A stretch of 64,000 nt of DNA from Ficedula albicollis (lineage: Eukaryota; Chordata; Aves; Passeriformes; Muscicapidae): positions 5,462,410 through 5,526,409 of the forward strand of contig NC_021680.1 in NCBI RefSeq assembly GCF_000247815.1, read 5' to 3'. The position numbers and the translations under genes are program-made. Positions 53,283 through 64,000 of this stretch are shown one piece after another. The notes beneath the pieces are model-generated. The model had not been told where the DNA came from, made no database searches, and saw nothing but the letters and a program-made list of their open reading frames with translations. Position 1 is the first letter of the stretch. Every line of letters begins with the position of its first letter.

Positions 53283-54349
53283 ACAATCTACCAAAACTTC
53301 TTTTTCTTTTTTTACAAAACGATTTTGAAAAATAACTGATCCGTAGCCAAAGTTTATTAAAATTAAATCTTAAAATCAAAAGATCACCCCTATGGCACCT
53401 CAGTGGCTTCTTCTTCATGAGACCTTCTGGTTTGAGCAGCACAGTCTTGAAGCATGAAACAATTCACTGGATTCAGTCAGCATTGAACCCAGAAACTGCT
53501 CCCTGGAGTCAAAGTGGTGATGGAGTCTCATTAAACACAGAGAATTTCTATTTTTCTGTCCATCTTCAAGTTCTTCAGGGCACCAGAAGCACAGATTCTA
53601 CCAAAGTATTTAAATATCTGCTCACTCAGCTCAGCACATCAATGCATATTCCAAAGTCCTTTGCCACAAAGCAGAACAAAAAGTCCCAAAGAAAGAAAAA
53701 TGTCAGCAAGGATATAAACCTTCAATTTATGGACAGCCATAGTAATACCTTAGAAACAACCTGCCAGAAATAATTAGGATATTGGTTTTAATAATGAGGA
53801 ATAAGGACAACAGTAGATTTATCTTATCTGTTAAAACAGGGTCCACTGTAAATCCATCAGGGGGTTTAATCAGACAATGAGATGCTCTGGGAAGTCTCCT
53901 GAGCTCTGCTCTGCCTTGTATAAGCACATTTCAGTAATTGTTTCCAGTGCCCTTTGTACTGCCTAGATGAATGATGAATAGTTATTAAAAGCACGGCTCA
54001 CAAGGGTTATTTATGCGACATATTTCACAAAATGCATGTTTAATTAAAAATCAGCAGTGCAATTATGAGCATCATAAAGGAAATAACAAAAGCAATATTA
54101 AACTGTTAATTAGGAGTTTTTTCTCTTCAAAACGAAGACAAGGCACTCCATGTGCATACATAAAATCCCTCATTGAGGGTATTTTACTTACTTCTGTTTG
54201 TATTAGCACAAAATCAAAATGTGGAAGAAAAGCAGCTTTCACTGAACAGTCCTTTTGGGATCAAAGACTTTTAGTCGAAGAATCAGCTAATTTCTCTCTA
54301 ATTTGATTTCATGTTTTATACCTGCTCTTTCCAGGTAGCAGGTAATCTT
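53283..54349. other. Unique AT-rich DNA
   Basis: Nothing recognised in about 1.07 kb. The 118-codon open frame at 53,417-53,773 shows no domain. Confidence 0.5.
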
Positions 54350-54523
54350 GGAATCACAGAATCACTGGATGGTTTGGGTGGGAAGGGGCTTTAAAGCCCA
54401 TCTATCCCACTCTGCCATGGGCAGAGACACCTTCCAATATACCAGGGTGTTCCAAGCCCCATCCCACCTGGCCTCGGACACTCCCAGGGACGGGGCAGCC
54501 ACAGCTTCTCTGGCCACCCTGCT
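54350..54523 (-). mobile_element. CR1 LINE 3'-end fragment, about 174 bp
   Basis: Terminal words ggaatcacagaatcactgg, then atggtttgggtgggaagggg, gccatgggcagagacacc, gttccaagccccatcccacc, tggcctcggacactcccagg and gcagccacagcttctctgg. Minus strand. Confidence 0.94.
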
Positions 54524-55419
54524 GACTTCCCATTTTTATTTCTGTGTGGTGAAATCATTCATCATCTCTCCTTATGAGCGAGAAGAATAACTCTGAAATA
54601 GCTTTCCATATAACCAATATTCCTTAGGTTTGCTGGCCTCCAAAAGCAAATCAAGAAGTATGAAAAAATGGATTTCAAAATTGGAAGATTCAGATAAACG
54701 CACTATAATTGATGAAGCAACAATTTTGATATTTAGATGTGCTTCTGGCCACAAAACCACACAAATCAGGTGGTTGGAGTTTACCAACTCCACAGCATCC
54801 AGTTATGATGAGATCTGGGAGTTTTGTGTCATTACACACCTTTAAATTCTACTTCATATGCTGTGCTTCTTCACCCATCACAATGATTCTGCAACTTAAA
54901 TATTAAAAAGCAAAAGAAGAAACCCCCTTATTTTTGAAATCAGGTTAAACATTCCTCATGAAAACACACCTGTTCAAGTATTCATTCAGAGCTGATAAGC
55001 TTCATGCATTTTTGAAGAGCCATTTTCTGCACCAGCTCCCAGCAATGTCACACTGTCAATGCAGTGGTGATATTCCTATACAAAGCACACATTAATCAGC
55101 AGCACAAAGAATGGATTTCTGTAGTTAAAAATGCAAACAAGAGTCAATAGAAATCTGCCACTAGGCTGCAGGCTGATGTTACCCAAGTCACAAAAAAAAA
55201 AATATTTATTAAAGCCACTTAAAAAATACCCTTGGCTGAAGGTAGGCCTGGGCAGGTAATGACAGTGGCTCCTCATGAAGGAATTTGTGATTCCCTTTAA
55301 CAGGGCTATGGATTAAAGCCACAATAATAACTGGCAGTGCTTTAATACAAAGTTACAACTTCTTATTAAAGAGCTTCATAACAGCTACAGGTCACTGTGA
55401 TGGGAGCGTTTAGATTCAG
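54524..55419. other. Unique AT-rich DNA
   Basis: Nothing recognised in about 0.9 kb. Confidence 0.5.
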
Positions 55420-55750
55420 TTGGGTATTGAAAGATGAAAGAAGCAGTAGGGAAAAACCATAAATTCCATAAAAGTTAAAAATTAAAAGGGAGGGTTGTAC
55501 ATTAGAGGGGAATCTCAGGTATCAGGTGTTCTGGGAAGTCTGTGCCTCTCAAGTACCTCAGCCCAAGGGGAAAGAGAGAGGGAAATGTGGCTGGGAAATT
55601 TGGATAAAAAGGAGGCTGGGTCCTCCAAAAATTTGAAAGACCCCAGGGGAATGCCCCATGGCCTCTCCCTTTATTTCAATAAAGTTACAGGACTCCTCTG
55701 TCTCCTTTTTGGACATAAACCTCTGGTGTTTGTGGATTAATTTTCCAGAG
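55420..55750 (+). mobile_element. Probable solo LTR, approximate ends
   Basis: A GC-richer block holds a TATA-like gataaaaa (55,603-55,610), the text ggaggctgggtcctcc just after it, an AATAAA signal (55,678-55,683) and a T/G-rich region (cctctgtctcctttttgg, ctctggtgtttgtgg) downstream. This is the promoter, polyadenylation and GT-rich layout of an LTR read on the plus strand, and the text resembles LTRs I recall from songbird genomes. Start and end are guesses (TG near 55,421, CA near 55,746), with no clear target-site duplication and no retroviral coding region nearby. A different promoter-bearing repeat is possible. Confidence 0.5.
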
Positions 55751-58151
55751 CTGGTCTTTAAATGTGTTGCAAAAGGAGGGTCAGGCTATGAATTCTCCCA
55801 AGAATTTTTATATCTGCACAACAGCTGAGGCATTTTGTCCTTAGTGTGGTAAAAGGTTTAAAGCTTAGGTAAGGGGCTGTTTTGAGAGCAAGAGAAATGC
55901 AGAGCTCAGGTCACACCAGGACTGTTCAGGGCTGCCAGAGGCATTTAGAAACAGAAACAAAACTTCCCCTGAGAAATATTTCATCCAGGCTGTGGCTGAG
56001 ATCTCTAGCAAAGGCTTAGTCAAGAGCTGGTGTGAGGCTTAAGGATGGGTTTGTGGATCAGCTTGAGGGGAAAAAGCCCTTAAGCTTCAGATGAAGCACG
56101 ATTGGAAGAGGAAAACCAGGGAACTTGTAAGCTGCAAAAAGTATATTCCCTGAGAAGTTATTCCTTTGGGCAATGACTTGAGAGCCTTGTCTAAAGCTCA
56201 GCTGTGTATCAGGGTCAAGAGGAAAGAAAAGCCTTGAGCTCCAGTCCCAGTGTCTCTGCAGGAGGAAATCTGGCAAGATCCCTTCCATTTCTCCTTCCAA
56301 AGTAGGCAATAATAACAAAATTGTCTATGCCAAGTTCATTCTTCTCAAAATAAAGGATTCCCTTCTCTGCCAATCCTGAAATTGCCAGTCCTGATGAACT
56401 AAAGGCAGGGAGGCTCTCTCAGAAATGATAGTCCCTTTGCCATATATAGTGACAGAGCAGATTTAAAATCTGAGGCACAAGGAGGAATCCATGCTCCTGT
56501 ACCATGGGATAAAAGAATAACATACCTGTGAGATGGACAGCAGCAGTTCTTCACTCTCACTGCATTGCTCCAGAGGTGCTCTGCTACACATCAATACTTG
56601 GAAGTGATAAATTCAACAAATGTTTCTGAAAAATGTACAGAAAGCTTCAGCAGGACTTCAGGGTATGAAGCATATCAAGCATATACCAAAAAAAAAAAAG
56701 ACATCTAAATGCTTCTGCCCATCTGCCATGAAGTTTGCCTCTGTTTTATTCCCAAGGGGTACAGATACCCCTTGCTGCATGAACTGGAAAATGAGGGGAA
56801 ACATTCCCTCTGGAAAGAAAGAAGCTTGGCAGTGACTGTAATTTTGCTGATTGAATTAGTCATAGTCTGTCTATATTTGCAATACCTTTCTTAACAAGAA
56901 ACTTTCTCCCTTTCCAATAAATGATGCATTTGAGACATTCCTCTGCTAATAACTGCATCTTTCACATTTGGGAGAAAATGGCACAATTATTTGGTAACTG
57001 AAGGTAATTTACTTTGTAATTTAGTTATTTTCCCTTGTGGTTCAAACTGTATAATAGTTCCTAAAACAAATCAGATTCATAAAAACTGCACAAATATATC
57101 TGCAATGAATCTTACTCTTTATGTGTAAATAAGGGAGGTAGAAAAACAGAGAGATACCTAACTTGCTTAAGGACATGAAAATAGTAAAGGTTATGGTGAG
57201 AAAGTAAGTGATGAATCCCAAGTCAGGCGGATTCATTACACTACATTGTTATTTGCCAAAAAAATTGATCTTTTCTGCCACCAAAGAAAGATCAACAAGA
57301 AGGCTTTAATGATGGACACCAAAAATATTTACAAGAGGACAACAGTTGGAGAGTCCAGATGATGTTTCACTCCACTGTGTTTAATTAAAGAGCAAGAGAA
57401 CTGTTTTGTTAGACAGCTTCGGAAAAAAAATTATCTTTTGATCAAACAATCAAAAGAGTTCTTGAAGACATCCAAGCAATCCTTGCAAATCTTTAAATAT
57501 TTTCCTTACTGTGAGCCTGAGACACAAGAGATATCAAAATTTCAACTCATGTATTAGAGGTTGTTCTCTCATGAGTTTGATGCAACTTGCAGCAAATATT
57601 TCTATATTTCTTTCTCAGTATTTTGGAACAAATAGTTTGGGATGAAACTCTGCCCTACATATCTCTGTCCTGGATGTCCATTGAAAGAAAAAAGATTGTC
57701 AAATGAAGCTGTTTATCCAAGTGCTGAAAATTGGGAGCAGTTAGAGAACAATGTTCTAACTTTTCTTGTTATATCATCCCTGACATACTAAAAATCCGCT
57801 CCTTGAGGAGAATATGATCAGCTTGGTTAAAAACTGCCGTTTCTTTGTTGCATTAACCATTATTATTGTAATTAAACCAGAATTTGAATTAAAGTTCATA
57901 TCTCAATACCCATTTGAACCCACTGACTGACATTTTGTATTTCATACAAACCCAACCCCTCTCCCTCAGCATTTGGCCCACGTGCTGCTCACTCACCTGT
58001 GAAGAGAACTCCTGATATGCCTCTTCCAAGGTTAATAACAACTTATGGATCATGGTACAAATGCAGGAAAATGATGAGAGTCTGTGTTTTTTGAGAAGTG
58101 TCTTCAGCCTATTTTAGTTTGAATTTACAGCTTTAAGAATTACGATATTTT
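55751..58151. other. 2.4 kb of unique non-coding DNA
   Basis: No gene or known repeat recognised. Somewhat GC-richer at 55,860-56,330, AT-rich afterwards. Confidence 0.5.
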
Positions 58152-58228
58152 TATGATGTTTAATGTCTTTGACATGTCATGTTTTATGTCTCATGTTATG
58201 ATGTTATTATGTCTTTGGCATGGAAGAA
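58152..58228. repeat. Degenerate 45-bp tandem repeat
   Basis: The string tatgatgtttaatgtctttg is echoed 45 bases later by tatgatgttattatgtcttt, both followed by a catg word. Similarity is partial, so this is an old or fortuitous duplication. Confidence 0.5.
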
Positions 58229-58462
58229 GTTACAAAACAGTGGTAGAGATGAGGATTTTCTTCCATTCTGTGCAATTATTAGGGAAGATTTTATTAATGC
58301 AGCTCAAAATAAGGCTCCACTTTGGTCTCTAATATTTCCTGAATACCAGATATGTGTGGCTAATGTAACAACTTGTACTGCTTTGGAGAGACATAATGAA
58401 AACCTATTTTAATTCTCTTTTTCTCTTAAAATTTCACTGACTTGGCAACACTTCTTCCTTTA
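58229..58462. other. Unique non-coding DNA
   Basis: Short chance open frame only. Confidence 0.4.
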
Positions 58463-58650
58463 GAATTGCAGAATGATTACTCATTAAGGTTGGAAAAGAC
58501 CTCTGAGATCACCAAGTCCAGCTAGCACCATGTTCCCTTCCCTATTAAGTCACGTCCCCAAGTGCCACATCTACAGGATTTTGAGCAGATTCCAGGGCTG
58601 GTGATTTCCCTGGGCAGCCCCTTCCAACAAATGGCAGAAGAAAGCCTTTG
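58463..58650 (-). mobile_element. CR1 LINE 3'-end fragment (GTTGGAAAAGACC subtype), about 188 bp
   Basis: Reads gaattgcagaatgattactc, attaaggttggaaaagacct, ctgagatcaccaagtccagc, ccccaagtgccacatctaca, ccagggctggtgatttccct and gggcagccccttccaaca, in order for this subtype. Minus strand. Confidence 0.93.
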
Positions 58651-59610
58651 TGACTTAAGCTGCAAAATCCTCAGGAGTGATTCAGGTAGAGATTAACAGC
58701 TGGGATCTGCAAAGTTCTCCTCTATCAAGTGGATGCCAGAGTCTGCTCTTCCCAGTCACAAGTCTGACACCTGGTCCTGGACTTTATTATTATTTGGCTG
58801 TAATAGAGTCAAAACTTGGAGAACAAAACTCTCTGGAAGATGAATGGCAAGAAGAAGCCAAAGCAGATTATGGAAGATATGCTGGCTAATGAAATGGCTT
58901 AATAGCATATTGCTGCACCTTAAACTCCATGTTTTGGCAGCTGATTACTTGCTGGTGACTTATTTCTAGGTGAGTTTGCCATTTGCAGAAGTAGGGAGTG
59001 CAAGTGACCCTTGCAGGGCCCTGCACTGCCAGCCCAGACACTGATTCAAGAATATTTCAGTAAAACAGGCTCTGATGTAGCTGTGCTGCACAGCAATAAC
59101 TGTGCTCTCAGTGTGTCCTAAGTCAAACAAACTGCTCTGGAGGCAACACAGAGGGGACAATGTTTTTTTTGACAGATAAGCTATAGCAAAAGAAGAATTC
59201 AGTTTTGGTTCCCTACCTGGATCTCCTGCCAGCTCATAATTTCCCATCTAATAAAGATAAAATAAATTTAATAAGGGTTGAAGCAGGAAACTGTTGTGTA
59301 GGTATCTTAGTTTTATAGCAATGGCATTAAAAGAGAAATTAGGAGTGAAAATCTAGTATTTAAGCAGGTTTTAAACGGGTAAGTGAAGCATTTTCCTTTC
59401 TAATTTAACCATATGTTGCAGAAGAACCATCATTTGATAATTTGTAGTAAGATTGGTTCTAAACTTGAATTATGTGTAGTTTTGAGAATAACTGTTAACA
59501 CAATATTAGATTTTTAAAAAGCATATAATTTTTTTTTTAATGGAGGGAATGATATTTTCATGTTTAAAATATTAATTTGCCCTTATGTGAAGAATATCAA
59601 CATGAATATA
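58651..59610. other. Unique AT-rich DNA
   Basis: Nothing recognised in about 0.96 kb. Confidence 0.5.
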
Positions 59611-59709
59611 AAATCACAGATTGGTTTGGGTTGGAAGAGACCTTGAAACTCATCTTGTTCCACCCCCCATGGGCAGAGACACCCTCCATTACCCCAGATT
59701 GCTCCAAGC
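59611..59709 (-). mobile_element. CR1 LINE 3'-end fragment, about 99 bp
   Basis: Reads aaatcacagattggtttggg, ttggaagagaccttgaaact, catcttgttccaccc, ccatgggcagagacaccc and gattgctccaagcc. Minus strand, strongly 5'-truncated. Confidence 0.92.
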
Positions 59710-60719
59710 CTATCTAATTGGAATATGGAGATATAAAATAAAATATACAGAACTATAGCTCACCTGAGCATTCAGATGCCAATCCAGTGAGATCCTAGAG
59801 GATGTGTTTTTCTCCATTTCCTTCATATTACAAGAAAAGTTATTCACCTGCAAAATTTCCCCTAGAATGAAGATGTTGATGCTCCACGAAATCCATTTTC
59901 TATTCCACAGGAGGTTGTTTATAATTCTTTTCTTTAATAGCTAATCATATCCCAAATCTGTTACCTCACAAAGAATCTCCGAGCCCATTAGAGAAGATAA
60001 TTCAGGAACAGACAAGAATAATCAAGAGGATGTTCAAGTATTCCTTCTTTTGTTTGCCAGGCAGTATTATTATGGAAATTATTCTGAAAACATCAGGCTG
60101 AGGAGATCTCTGTTCTAATCACAGTAATTTTTCACATCAAAAAAGGTGTTAGAGGGTGCCAAGTCCAGCAGTTCCAGGGAGCTACAATGCTGCTGAGAGT
60201 CCCAGTTCTCAGCTCAGCTGAGCCCCATTCCCAGCAGGATCCCACATACACCCACAGGATAAATTTGGGCATCACCAGACACACAGAGCCCTTCAGGCAG
60301 AAAGTGGTGCCTTTACCAGCCCCAGCCACCACCCAACTTTTAGCCACTTACCATTGATCCAGCAGCGCTTTATCCACCCAAACACCCCACAAAAGCTTGT
60401 CCAGGATTCCCTGTTCTTGATGGATCTACAGCACTGGCTGTCTGTGGTCCCACTCCAGCTCTCAGACTTGGCTGATTCAGCTTGAGGCTTTCCAGCTCAA
60501 CCCAGCTCACTCCCCGTAACTACCCAGGCAGAGAGAGGGAGGGGTGAGGATATAGGTTAGGATATAGGATACAGGGCTTAGTAAGAGAAGCAAATTCTCC
60601 AGCAACCTCCTCACCCTCAGATCATCCCTTGGAACCCCTCACCCCTCTCTTTTCCCTCCTTTGGTCCTGCCAAACCACTTTGATCCCTCCCTTTCCCCAC
60701 CTTTGGTTCATTTTCTGTT
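59710..60719. other. Unique DNA with a GC-richer patch at 60,130-60,540
   Basis: The patch is C-rich on the plus strand and stands out from its AT-rich surroundings. Its minus strand carries an open frame of 71 codons (60,132-60,347) and a donor-like GGTAAG near 60,350, but the frame has no recognisable domain, so I do not call an exon. It could be an unrecognised repeat. A short GGATATAGG repeat lies at 60,547-60,570. Confidence 0.45.
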
Positions 60720-60868
60720 AGAATTCCAGACTGGTTTGTATCGGATGGCGACTTACAGCTTATCCAGTTTCCCCCCTGCCATGGGCAGGGACACCTTCCC
60801 CTAGCCCAGGTTGCTCCAAGCTCCATCCAGCCTGGTCTGGGACACTTCTAGGGATCCAGGGGCATCCA
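60720..60868 (-). mobile_element. CR1 LINE 3'-end fragment, about 149 bp
   Basis: Starts agaattccagactggtttg, then gccatgggcagggacacc, ttcccctagcccaggttgct, ccaagctccatccagcctgg and ctagggatccaggggcatcc. Minus strand. The block after the tail is more diverged than usual. Confidence 0.92.
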
Positions 60869-63800
60869 TATATACCATATAAAGTCCCATCCACCTCCAA
60901 AACCTCTAAGTGAGTTTTACACACTGCCTAAACCTTCTTCCCTTGCACCTCAAACATCGCATGAGAAGCCCCAGGACCTGGACCTGACACCTCACTTCAG
61001 ATTTCAGATCTCCTGTCTATTTTGGGAGGAATCCTTCTCCTTGGGTGGGCTAATCCAGCCCTTTTCTGGCAGGGGATCACTTGGGGATAGCTGTTTTTTC
61101 CCTGGTCCCCAGCCTTCCCCCATTCATCCTTGTTCCTCTGATACTCCTGGTCTCCCATCCCATCCCATCCGTGAAAAATGTGACAACCCTCCTCACAAAA
61201 ATAACTTTCAAAAAATAACGTACAACACACAACAGTTTTCTTTATTTAATAGATTTCTAACACACTAATTGTTTTTTGTTGCATATAATAGAAATAGTTA
61301 ACTGAGACAAGAACATTTATAAAACTCCAAAGAACTATTTTTGTCTCAAGTTAAAACTCTATTAGCCTTCTCTGATAAATTAGCACAGGAGATTATTTTT
61401 TAAATGAATCTCTAATTAGACTTCATTAATGGCAATGTTATCTCTTGCAAATTCCTTTCTTCCATTAAGGTGATGTTTCCTACTTTTCATATGAAATATT
61501 CAAACCAATTATTTTAAGGTGAACACAACTTTAAAATTATACAGCCTGAAGATGGATGGTATTTTCAAAGACAGAGGAAGAACTGGGGTTGTACTTCCAT
61601 TAACAAATGACCTGGCTGATTGTTTAGACTTTAGCAATAGTCTCCTTATCTCATTTAATATCTAGCTGTCCCTTGACTCTGTGGCTGTAATAAAGAGAGA
61701 GATTATGGGTGGTAGGAGGTTTGAAACTTCCAGTAACCAATAGCAAGAACAAAACTTTGCAGTATTTTTTATTTATTGATTCATTTAGAAAAAGAGATGG
61801 AGTGAGAGGGATAAGAAGAAAGAGAGGTATTGATGTTCTTTGTCTCCTAGTAATAACTCTTATGGAGATTACAGCAAATATAATAGATACTTTCCTTTAA
61901 AAAAGCACATTTCTTCAGTTTGTTTTTCAGTCTTTAAATGCAACAAGATTTTGTATAACCTATCAAAATGATCTGAGCAAAATGCTGTCATTATGTGAAG
62001 GAATAAAGGCAGAGAGACAAAGGATTCTCTGCTGAATACACAATGAACATGAATGCAAAACCACAGAATATGCTTTATTTTAGCTAACTCTGAATAACCT
62101 TATTTGTACAGGAGTCTGTTCTTTTCCTTCTGACATAAAATAATGTGCTGGTCAACTGCCAATTCTAGCACAGATTACTCTTTAAAAAATGATGTTATAG
62201 ATGAAGGAGTAAAAATCTCTTTTGATTTTAGCTTCAGCCAGTCCTAGGTTTTGACATGTTATTATTTTTGGGTTGTCCCGTTGAATTTGTTTCCTGACTA
62301 ATTCTATTTTTTCATAAGCAAAGTAAATTCTTTTTTCCATTCATGTTTCTAGGACCTCTGTTTTATGTTGCTTTATCCAATACTGAACCTAAGTCAGCTG
62401 GTGCTCAATACCAGAAATTTAGGAAAAAAAATAATATTACAACATGATAAAAATCCAGGGACAACTAGCATTCCAACCAGGACTAGGTCATCCATCAAAA
62501 AGTTACTTTTTTCTCTCAAAGAACTAGTTTTAGAAATCTGAATTATTTTGTTCTCTCCAGTCCCAATTGATGATGAGTCTTGGGAAACTGTCATGGAAAT
62601 ATGACAACAAAGAGAGGAAGGGAGACGAAAACACCTGGAAAAGGATGTCTTTAACCAGACCCTTACCTAGGAATAAGTTGCCCTTCAGTGCTCCACAGGC
62701 CTCAGGAATCCTTTCAGAACATTAGTTCTCCCTTACTTCTCCCATCATCAGTTTATAATTCTGGTTTTCCTCAAAGAGTTTATCAAAGAATTGATCCAAT
62801 TTATTTGTAGGTAATTCTGGTGCCTCTCAGTTTGGGAAGAAGAGCCTATTTTTCAGTAAAATGCTCAGTCCTGGCCATTCTTTACCTCCAAGGGTGAGTA
62901 TTTCTAGAACCTTCACAGATGAAGATTTTTGAGCTAGAATTACATGGCATTATATGGAAATGGCATCCAGGTGTGTTAAATTCTAGAACTCCTTTTGTGA
63001 GACAACATTTACAGATAAGTAAAAATCTACTATTTTTTTTCTCTAGAATTGGCATGTTCCCCATTGGCTGAAATAATGTGGAACAGGGGAGGGATTTTAT
63101 TAAAATTGGAATTATCATCCAGTAATAGCACTGTTGGTTTTGAGTGAGCTTCTCTCTTTTTTATTTGATTGTGGGGTTGGACACAAAGCATTTAATTCTC
63201 TATTGCAGGATTTATTCAGATGAGTTTAAAAAAATACTTTGCTATGATTTGTTTACAAACTGGAAGAAATAACAAGCTGAGAGGAGAGTACGGAAGAAAA
63301 TTTTTCTAGAGATGCTCTCTAGGAAGCAAATACTGTCCTATTGGCATCAGACAGAGATCTAGACACCACCTTTCTTAAACAGATTTTAAAGGAGAGCTAA
63401 GAAACAGCATTTAACATTTTTGACTGAACCAGGGGAAAAAAAATCTTTTTTTTTTCATCTTGTGCTACATGTGAAGATTAAAAGAAGACAGAAAAATCTT
63501 TCTGTGCAAACATGAATGAGTAGAGTTAGTGTTGGTTCACATGTGTTGTGAACTGCACCCTGCACTTTTATAGCCATGTTAGGTGGGTTTAATGTGTTAA
63601 AATGTATGTGTTCTGATTTTGAATGAGAGTAGACTGTAAGAAATGTGATATCTGCAAAGACTGGGAGAGAACAGCTACCTGAAAAAGAAGTAACTTCTGA
63701 AAATATTCCTAAAGTTTGAAGTGTTCCAGATCCTAATCATAAAAAATGGAAAATGCAATTTTTGTTCTCCTGCACTGATAATCTTCTGTTAAAAGAAGAA

Positions 63801-64000
63801 AAGAAGATCCTAGTTTTATTTCTTCCCCAAAGAACAACAAAACACAGGACAAATTCATAAATATTGCCATTCTTTAATGCTGGGATAGAGTTTTTAGAAA
63901 TGATAAGGCATAAAAACATTAGCACACTATAAAATATCAAAGGGACTCATTATTTTCTGCTCAAGTTTATTATGCTAATAAACAGAAACAATTTCAAAGA
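60869..64000. other. 3.1 kb of unique AT-rich DNA to the window end
   Basis: No gene, RNA gene or known repeat recognised. Several T- or A-runs of 8-10 bases. Short chance open frames only. Confidence 0.55.

Overview
The window looks like 64 kb of non-coding vertebrate nuclear DNA, most likely from a bird and probably a songbird. The main evidence is about 25 short fragments that I read as the 3' end of CR1 LINEs, the dominant retroelement of bird genomes. Their hallmarks are a run of 8-mers of the type ATTCTRTG at the element's 3' end, then blocks such as GGTTTGGGTTGGAAGGGA and GCCATGGGCAGGGACACC. The sequence is AT-rich and CpG-poor, and no open reading frame looks like a protein. I found no credible protein-coding exon, tRNA, rRNA, CRISPR array or bacterial-type operon. 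It is best described as a gene desert or the inside of a very large intron. CR1 and LTR identities rest on recalled family features, not on a database search.

Layout. 1-7,000 is unique AT-rich DNA broken by two large pentanucleotide arrays: (GGAAT)n running into a perfect (AGAAT)55 at 1,975-2,325, and a perfect (AAGAG)184 at 5,146-6,065. 7,000-28,000 holds scattered CR1 3' ends, several short tandem duplications (8.3 kb, 16.6 kb) and, at 26.8-27.4 kb, a decayed piece of an L2/L3-like LINE reverse transcriptase on the minus strand. 29,595-32,409 is the strangest part: a pure run of 2,761 G flanked on both sides by (TA)n. Two smaller G runs follow, G31 next to (TA)n at 33.1 kb and G108 inside poly-A at 40.6 kb.

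37.1-38.5 kb contains a perfect 308-bp direct repeat. Its upstream copy is bounded by a 19-bp duplication, the pattern expected of a local templated insertion. 43.5-44.2 kb is a composite: a CR1 interrupted by a probable solo LTR of about 272 bp, then modified by two tandem duplications. A second probable LTR lies near 55.4-55.75 kb. The rest, to 64,000, is unique AT-rich DNA with further CR1 pieces and a GC-richer patch at 60.1-60.5 kb.

No genes act together here. The content is retroelement debris, simple-repeat expansion and replication-slippage or template-switch scars. No new biological system is evident. The items most worth checking are the G homopolymers (real or artefact), the 308-bp templated insertion, and the nested CR1/LTR locus.
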